Below are positions 7,739 to 12,710 of a stretch of 12,710 bases of DNA, piece after piece (within the stretch, counting starts at the first letter, position 1; each line of letters begins with the position of its first letter). The DNA comes from Larix sibirica. Lineage: Eukaryota > Streptophyta > Pinopsida > Pinales > Pinaceae. The notes under the pieces were generated by a model. The model was not told where the DNA came from and did no database searches. It saw only the letters and a program-made list of their open reading frames with translations. Made by a program: the position numbers and the translations under genes. The stretch lies in the NCBI GenBank assembly GCA_004151065.3, contig NWUY0300101268.1, positions 6,860 to 19,569 on the forward strand, written 5' to 3'.

Positions 7739-8423
7739 GTGTGAACGGGATGTTTATCTCCAGACTAGGAACAAGAATTATGAATATAATTTTTATGGAT
7801 ACAAAGGTAAAGAACCCCTTAATGCTGATAATGACAACTCTTTACACATAGAGAATCCTTCCAACGATATTATTCCTAGAATACCAAAGGGTGTTCTAAA
7901 AAATGCCACGTAAAATCCTAATGCGTTCACTGATCAAAATTATAGTATAGTACGATGCATATTTGGCTTAGGATCCATGTGCAATGTCTACACTTGAGGT
8001 ACTCCATAGTTTCTCAACTCAACGGAAAACCTTACTATCAACTTTAGGATCTCTTGATCCTGCATATAGTCAAGCAATTACTTTCAATTTTGAGAATTGG
8101 AAGCCTTGTTTACCGCATCATGCTTCTTTTCATATCTAATTTGTATATGGAAATACTAAGATTCATCGGACAGTTGTAGATGAGGGTGCCTCCACGTGTC
8201 ATGGATTTATCATGTTGGAATGCTTTAGGATCACATGATGTGGTTTCTCCTATGACCATGTTGAAATATTTTGATGGCTTCCTTTTCCAACCTCATGGAA
8301 TTATCCCATCCTTTCATGTAGAGATAGGGGGGAAAGTAGACAAAGTGGATGTGGAAGTGGTTGATTCCCCACTTGATTATAATTTATTGTTAGGTGGAAG
8401 TTAGACTCAAGCTATGCAACCCT
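7739..8423 (+). pseudogene. Tat-type gag-pro linker and aspartic protease, truncated
   Basis: Three frame segments read as one protein. The first (about 7705-7960) carries GGNLGPCEVLMCERDVYLQT and IPRIPKGVLKNAT. The second (7981-8199) carries AMSTLEVLHSFSTQRKTLLS, then TFNFENWKPCLPHHASF and HRTVVDEGASTC. The third (8200-8423) carries VMDLSCWNALGS, FQPHGI, a GGKVDKVDVEVVDSPLDYNL block and LLGGS. VVDEGAST, with Asp at 8179-8181, is the catalytic motif, and PLDYNLLLG is the C-terminal strand. Defects include the frameshift right after the active site, a TAA near 8138 and a TAG at 8402-8404 where a Trp codon would be one transition away. Similarity stops after TQAMQ, at the junction with the Copia fragment. 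Confidence 0.85.
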
Positions 8424-8556
8424 AGGAATAAAATTTGTAAATTAAGAGGGGATATCTATGAATAATATCTAAGAATGAGAAATGATCAAATGGATTATAA
8501 TGTAGAGAACGTGGTTGGTGACAGAGTGGAGAACTGGGGGACGTAGATTGATATTT

Positions 8557-8568
8557 GTTCTAATACCA
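8557..8568 (-). other. Primer binding site, initiator tRNA-Met type
   Basis: The minus strand reads TGGTATTAGAAC, against the common plant Copia site TGGTATCAGAGC. Ten of 12 bases match and both differences are transitions. It stands 2 bases after a CA dinucleotide ending the putative LTR, the usual arrangement. Confidence 0.7.
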
Positions 8569-8570
8569 TA

Positions 8571-8901
8571 TGAAATAAACAATTGTTAGACGATACTAGT
8601 CGACTAGCCAAGGAGGCCCTCCAACAGACCACCGTTAGGTCCGTCCCAGGGATATAGTCAGTTGGTTAAGCTGACATAACTACTTTTGTAACTGAATAAC
8701 TAAATTTAAAATAGTATATATAGGCTGGTGAGTCGTGATTCAAGTAGAATACCATCACTTTGTATATATTATGGCTCCCATATAATATAATTGTTGCTAC
8801 TATTCCTTTTACTTTCGTGTCTTCTCTTATATAATGATCTGAATGCATTATCTTCTATCTTTACGTTGTTTATATTCCATGTAATCCCATAAATTACAAC
8901 A
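8571..8901 (-). repeat. Putative Copia LTR (331 bp)
   Basis: Read on the minus strand it starts TGTTGTAATTT and ends TTATTTCA, with TG...CA ends and the TGTTG start common in plant Copia LTRs. A TATA-like CCTATATATACTA lies at about 8709-8721 in that direction. It is next to the primer binding site on the correct side. TATATATA is symmetric and TG...CA also reads on the plus strand, so a plus-strand LTR of the downstream element is an alternative, but I see no primer binding site after 8901 to support it. Confidence 0.55.
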
Positions 8902-8942
8902 TTGTTTCCATTGTCGGTTGTACTATTGGGATAAGAAGGTGA

Positions 8943-9670
8943 GTGCATCTGTATAAAATAATAAGTGAAGAAGATACCAAAGAATGGTGGAAGAGGAAAG
9001 TAACAAATTACATTCAAAACTATTCCAGGAGAAACAAACTGTCGATAGTGCAAGCTCGAGAAAGATTCTTTACTGAAACATGCCAGAAGTTCATTGAAGT
9101 TGTCCCACATGAATTAAATATGTTGATCGACCATGTTAATGAAAAAATAAACCCAGTCAATGAAAGGATGCTAATGTACAAAATCACCAACAGCAGACGA
9201 ACAAACCTATATGAGTGGCTAGAAAACATATGCAAAGAATTATGTGAAGAACAAGCTATTGAAGAAAGAACTTCCCTCGACAACATCAAGCAAATATTTT
9301 ACGAAGACCTCCATGAATCGTTCTTTGTCACCATACGAAAGTTTTTATTTAAATTTATGATTCAACACGGAGTCATCCATACAATCAAATCAACACCACC
9401 GTTTCAGCCCTAAGTAAATTCAAATTGGGAACAAAATTTGAAAGACTGAGAACTTTTCATTCAAGAAAACCAATGGGAATAATTCCTTAGCAAATGAGCC
9501 AACCACTTGAGAGTGTCTCTTCCATCCTGCAGTAATCGGGTCGGAAATGGGGGGGCCAACATCCATGTGGAATTAGTATATAGAGAGATGAATATAATCG
9601 ATGACAAGAAATAAAAGGGTGAAGCTTTCCAAGAATACCAATCCACTTTGACGAGATAGAAATATATCCA
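8943..9670 (+). pseudogene. Unrecognised 5' coding segment of the second element
   Basis: The frame is open from just after a TGA at 8940 to a TAA at 9411, about 156 codons, with no ATG near its start (the first codon after the stop is GTG). It then continues in the same frame with about six stops to 9670. The open part is charged and mostly helical-looking, with KEWWKRKVTNYIQNY, ERFFTETCQKFIEVVPHELN, a TNLYEWLENICKELCEEQA stretch and IFYEDLHESFF. I do not recognise a domain. Its position and strand suggest the N-terminal part of this element's gag, but a captured gene fragment cannot be excluded. Two minus-strand frames overlapping it are shadows. Confidence 0.5.
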
Positions 9671-10294
9671 GTTGTAAGCTGTCTGCTGACATTCAAAAGC
9701 TCGAAAGAGAAAAAAGATTCAAGAGACGAGAGGAAATTAGAGACATCAAGAGTCCACTGAGGGAGAAAATAATTATGAAGGAATCATAAAGAAGATTTGA
9801 GATACCAAAATACCTTCCTGAGTCGAGGAGAATTCGACTAGAGAATGGAGAAGGTGAGGAGCCGACACTGGTAGGGGGTCCACGATCGATGGAACTGACG
9901 TAGCAGTTGAATATTGCAATCCTTGATGTAATGAATCCTCTGTATGTTATACCAATGCTTATATCAAATGGACCTATTGTTAGATAAATCGTCGAACGTG
10001 ACTTGGGGCTTGGACCGAGTGCCATTATCATTTACAGACGTCTCAATGAATATGGACAAATTTTGGATTGAATGATGATATAGACCTGAACATGGGAATT
10101 GGATCACTTTTATGCCAAAATATAGCCATAATTTTTTCAATATATTCTACTCTGAATATGTGGAGGTACCCCCCCTGCCAACAATATTATCGATTCAAAT
10201 GTCTGACTAGATGGAATCCCTACTTGTTGGCAAAGAGGTTGTCGAAGAAGTTAAGTTTTCTTGGGAGTCGTAGTCACTCCAGATAGTAATTTAA
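9661..10294 (+). pseudogene. Degraded continuation of the second element's 5' coding region
   Basis: A protein-like frame runs from about 9676 to 10074 with stops at about 9787, 9901, 9985 and 10069. It contains QKLEREKRFKRREEIRDIK (highly charged, coiled-coil-like), FEIPKYLPESRRIRLENGEG and RDLGLGPSAIIIYRRLNEYG. Another frame (10068-10286) then gives a Trp/Tyr-rich stretch of no known family. I infer this is the region between the N-terminal part and the capsid core. It shows no known domain. Confidence 0.4.
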
Positions 10295-10887
10295 TCTTCA
10301 TCTGGTAGGTCGTCAACATTATCGTCATCTCCATCATCGTCATCACCATTGTATTCATTAAGAAATATTTCAAGCAATCATTCATGCAACAACAATAATT
10401 TTATTAATATGGCTTATACCACTCAAATACATTTGTCTATATATGAGGGGGATGGATATCCATAGAAACATTGTTTCATATGTGAATCAGTATGGAAAGA
10501 TAACCTCATTGAATATTAGAATAAACAAATCGCAATGTTATAGGAGGTCTCTGAGATAAATAATTAAGATGGTACATGAATCTGGCTGAAAATGGACCAA
10601 AGACAAAGAAATAAATTAAGAAGAGCTTATTTGAATTCTTCAGAACCCAAGGAAATATACATCTGGTTACACAAAAGCTTAAATATATAGCACAAAGAGT
10701 TGGAGAAACTGTTCAAGAATATGGAAAAAGATTCAAATATATCCTTAATCAAATGCCAACCAATATGGAAGAATCCATCCTCATTGAATGGTTTGTAGTT
10801 GGCCTACTACCTCAAATCCGGATGACATTGACTATGTTTGAGTTCAACACATATGATGATGTTATTAAAAAGGAAAAAAAAATTTAA
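10295..10887 (+). pseudogene. gag: Gag capsid core of the second element
   Basis: A Ser-rich low-complexity linker (10295-10372, SSTLSSSPSSSSPLYS, from TCA/TCG/TCT runs) leads into an Asn-rich piece and MAYTTQIHLSIYEGDG (about 10409-10456). After degraded sequence with several stops, frame 1 gives RWYMNLAENGPKT at 10567, then IHLVTQKLKYIAQRVGETVQ, EYGKRFKYILNQMP and IEWFVVGLLPQIR. The WYxxLAEN block, the LxxRxxGETVxEYxxRF-like block and the GLLPxIR block are those of the Retrotrans_gag capsid domain. There are stops at 10606 and at the end, 10885. Confidence 0.85.
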
Positions 10888-11886
10888 TCAAACAATGACC
10901 AGTTAGGCGGGTTGTCTGACCGATGAGTCGAATAAAAGCTCAAACAGATGCAACAATCATTGCAACGATCGGCATTAAGGAATACTGATTTATCATGCAC
11001 CAATTGTTTGACCAAAGGTCACACGAAATATTTTTGTTGATACAACAATCGTCGACCCTTTCTGGAAGAAAGAATATACCTGCAGGAAGAAACCCGACTT
11101 TTTCCCGAAGAAAGGTGCCCTAACAACTTCAAGACTACTCAGACATCGTATTTCTGCAATATCTATGAAATATTTGATCCGCATATGACAACAGAATGTC
11201 CATATAATGACGATGTTGTCAAATTAAAATGGTGCGGAATCTTTTGGAACACCCAACACAGCACAACCAATTGTCTTAAAAATATGAAGACCAAGCAAAA
11301 CCAACATACAGTCTATCAGACGCAGATGATGGAGAAACATAATCAAATACGACACAGATATAATTGATAGAATGACAAGTGCAACAACAGAGGATATAGA
11401 GGTCGTCACGGATATCGAGGTAGAGGATGCTTCAATTCTAATCGAGGTCAAGGCATATCAAGATGATTTATTTGCTTTCATGAAGAACATTTGAGTCCCG
11501 ACTACCCTTGGAAAGACAGAATGGACCTCAAATTGTGTACTAAATGTGGTGTCAAAAATCATTCTCTAGAGGATTTCCCTATCATGCTTGAAAAAATTAT
11601 GAATAAAAGGAATCTTAATCTTTTATCTGGTGTTCCTAAGAATGACGTGATTAAACATAAGAATCTACAAATCGTTACAAAGCAAGGCACAAACATTGGT
11701 CATGATAACACACAAATAACCAAGTTTCCAAGTAAAGAGTGTAGTTATCCTCAAATTAATCAGCAAAAAGATATATTTAATGATGCTTTAATAATTTTTC
11801 AAGAATTAGCAAAAGAAGAGGACACACAAGATTATAAAAGTAAAACATTGAATGAACTATTGCAATTACTTACAAAAGAGGAATAA
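10888..11886 (+). pseudogene. gag: Multi-zinc-knuckle nucleocapsid region and linker of the second element
   Basis: All in frame 1. Knuckle 1 (10996-11037) is intact C-x2-C-x4-H-x4-C (CTNCLTKGHTKYFC). Knuckle 2 (11155-11199) has Tyr for its second Cys and one extra residue. Knuckle 3 (11233-11274) keeps spacing but has Phe for its second Cys. An Arg/Gly box (11389-11451) follows, then knuckle 4 (about 11473-11505), shortened with Tyr at the end, and knuckle 5 (11536-11577) with Phe at the end. The rest, to the TAA at 11884, is an open linker of 131 codons with NLNLLSGVPKND and ELLQLLTKEE. Stops lie at 10927, 10936, 11038, 11365, 11368 and 11464. The region would bind and package RNA. Most gypsy gags have one or two knuckles, so five is unusual. 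Confidence 0.8.
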
Positions 11887-12330
11887 TTTGCACATCTTAT
11901 TGATCTTATGTACACTATAAAGAAAGACACCATCAATGAAAGAATACCCAGAAATCTATGCATTCTAAGACAAAAAGAGAAAATTGATATTGACCCCTTG
12001 GTCAATCTAGACTTTGATGAGTATCGCATTTCACAAGTCGTTCTCAACTTTGGATCAGAATAAAACATTATGAAAAGGGAAACATGGGAATGACTTGGTC
12101 GGCCTCAGCTAACGAAATTATTTATATAACTCAAACTTGTTGACCAAGTTCTCGTCCAACCCATTGGTGCGTGGAAAGCATTGACATAGGCATCATGGGC
12201 ATTAAAGCACAACTCGACTTTGAAATATTTGACCCACAAGAGGGAGCGACATATTTTCCTGCTTTAGTTGATCGACCATGGGGAAGGAAAATTAAAGCAT
12301 CCATTTCATTAGAAAAAGACTAAATAAAGC
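11887..12330 (+). pseudogene. Aspartic protease of the second element, catalytic Asp replaced
   Basis: Frame 1 gives DPLVNLDFDEYRISQVVLNF, then GSE, a TAA, MKRETWE, a TGA, LGRPQLTK and LKLVDQVLVQPIG. The VVLNFGS strand is the expected catalytic strand, and its Asn codon AAC (12046-12048) is one G-to-A change from Asp GAC. A frameshift near 12175 moves to frame 3, where DIGIMGIKAQLDFEIFDPQ, YFPALV and DRPWGRKIKASISLEKD complete the domain with the C-terminal strand. Stops lie at 12061, 12085 and 12115, with TAA near 12321. It follows the knuckle linker directly, as expected for a gag-pro order. Confidence 0.75.
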
Positions 12331-12710
12331 TCAAAGGGGATGTGGAAATAATGTAATCGTTCATATCTATCCATCAAGGGAAAAGTCGTGGGAGGAACCA
12401 AATGATCAAGAGGGAGATATAAGAAGACTCTATCAAATAATGGGAAATAATGAAGATTTCATAGAACTAAATGAATATGGAGAAATCCATCTGGGATCCC
12501 CCATGTCACTCGAGCATAATTTCGACACCGACATATTGGACTGGCAGGTAGAAAATTATGAAATGCATGTGTTATCAATCAGATTTTCCTTGGGCTGTAC
12601 CAAGGAAACCCAGAGATAACCTCAAACCATTCTTTAGACTGGAAGTTGGCCTCCTTCAGTCAGAGAGGGCTCTCTCTACAAATCTACTATCCAATGTCAC
12701 TACGATAGCA
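12331..12710 (+). pseudogene. Post-protease linker of the second element, runs off the window
   Basis: A frame opens after the protease with VIVHIYPSREKSWEEPNDQE, RRLYQIMGNNEDFIE, GEIHLGSPMS and DTDILDWQVENYEMH. After a shift near 12565 it continues as FPWAVPRKPRDNLKPFFRLE and LLQSERALSTNLLSNVTTIA to the last base. It is acidic and has no catalytic motif. By position it links protease to reverse transcriptase, which should begin to the right. Confidence 0.6.

Larger units (their letters stand above)
2183..8423 (+). mobile_element. Ty3/gypsy Tat/Ogre-type LTR retrotransposon, 5' part, decayed
   Basis: The order is putative LTR, tRNA-Arg-type primer binding site, long non-coding leader, gag with a long N-terminal extension, capsid core, zinc knuckle, and a protease with the VVDEGAST motif. 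A long leader, a tRNA-Arg primer and a protease of this DEGAST type are all features of the plant Tat lineage, which includes Ogre and Retand. The coding part runs through at least seven frame segments with many stops. It ends inside the protease at about 8423, where a minus-strand Copia fragment begins. Reverse transcriptase, RNase H, integrase and the 3' LTR are not in the window; they could lie beyond it if later insertions split the element. Confidence 0.85.
8424..8901 (-). mobile_element. Ty1/Copia-type fragment: LTR, primer binding site, short leader
   Basis: On the minus strand the order is LTR (8901 to 8571), a TA spacer, the primer binding site (8568 to 8557), then some 130 bp of leader or gag-start sequence with no readable protein. 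It truncates the Tat protease on one side and faces the second gypsy-like element on the other. Only this end of the Copia element is visible. The left border is set where Tat homology stops and is approximate. Confidence 0.6.
8902..12710 (+). mobile_element. Second Ty3/gypsy-like retrotransposon with multi-knuckle gag, partial
   Basis: This region reads on the plus strand as a decayed gag followed by a protease. The parts are an unrecognised 5' coding segment, a capsid core with RWYMNLAENGPKT, five zinc-knuckle remnants around an Arg/Gly box, a linker, a protease and a post-protease linker that runs off the window. One frame (frame 1) is kept from 10567 to about 12179 despite many stops, so small indels are fewer than in the Tat element and this copy may be younger. 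No 5' LTR or primer binding site is recognised for it. Reverse transcriptase is expected just beyond the right edge. Confidence 0.75.

Noticed and set aside
8651-8700. tRNA-like A-box (TAGTCAGTTGG) suggesting a tRNA gene or SINE
   Set aside because: One base is missing from the A-box, there is no B-box or acceptor pairing at proper spacing, and the stretch lies inside a putative Copia LTR.
8769-9110. 113-codon minus-strand open frame
   Set aside because: It crosses the border between the putative Copia LTR and the second element and overlaps the better plus-strand frame at 8943-9413.
9693-10031. 112-codon minus-strand open frame
   Set aside because: It is the shadow of a protein-like plus-strand frame (charged, RREEIRDIK-type sequence) and has no known domain.
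1-12710. A new defence or biosynthetic gene system
   Set aside because: No intact gene cluster exists; every coding signal resolves to decayed retrotransposon parts or is unrecognised within one.

Overview
The window looks like nuclear DNA from a plant with a large, repeat-rich genome. I see no intact gene, RNA gene or prokaryotic feature. It is AT-rich and built from decayed LTR retrotransposons of plant type, lying next to or inside one another, plus one satellite-like array. The lineage mix would suit a gymnosperm such as a conifer, but that is an inference I cannot test here.

Layout. Positions 1-384 are unassigned AT-rich sequence with a 62-bp tandem duplication. About 385-1638 is a diverged tandem array of ~181-bp units in a higher-order order (part of D)-A-B-C-D-A-B with a 763-bp period. 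It abuts a minus-strand Ty3/gypsy protease remnant (about 1636-2026). A plus-strand Ty3/gypsy element of Tat/Ogre type follows: a putative 5' LTR (2183-3054) with a TATA box, a primer binding site matching the 3' end of plant tRNA-Arg (3062-3079), a 2.35-kb leader with unusual repeats, then gag and protease in several frames (5434-8423).

That element is cut off inside its protease by a minus-strand Copia-type fragment: a leader piece, an initiator-tRNA-Met-type primer binding site (8557-8568) and a putative LTR (8571-8901). From 8902 to the end runs a second plus-strand Ty3/gypsy-like element. It has an unrecognised 5' coding part, a retrotransposon gag core, five zinc-knuckle remnants in tandem, an Arg/Gly-rich box and a protease whose catalytic Asp position reads Asn.

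No element here shows reverse transcriptase, RNase H or integrase, and none could make its proteins. Many in-frame stops are one C-to-T or G-to-A change from a plausible sense codon, as expected for methylated, silenced elements. The most unusual items are the higher-order repeat, a 190-bp run of 19 decamers with T-tracts in register, twin hairpins in the Tat leader, and the multi-knuckle gag of the last element.
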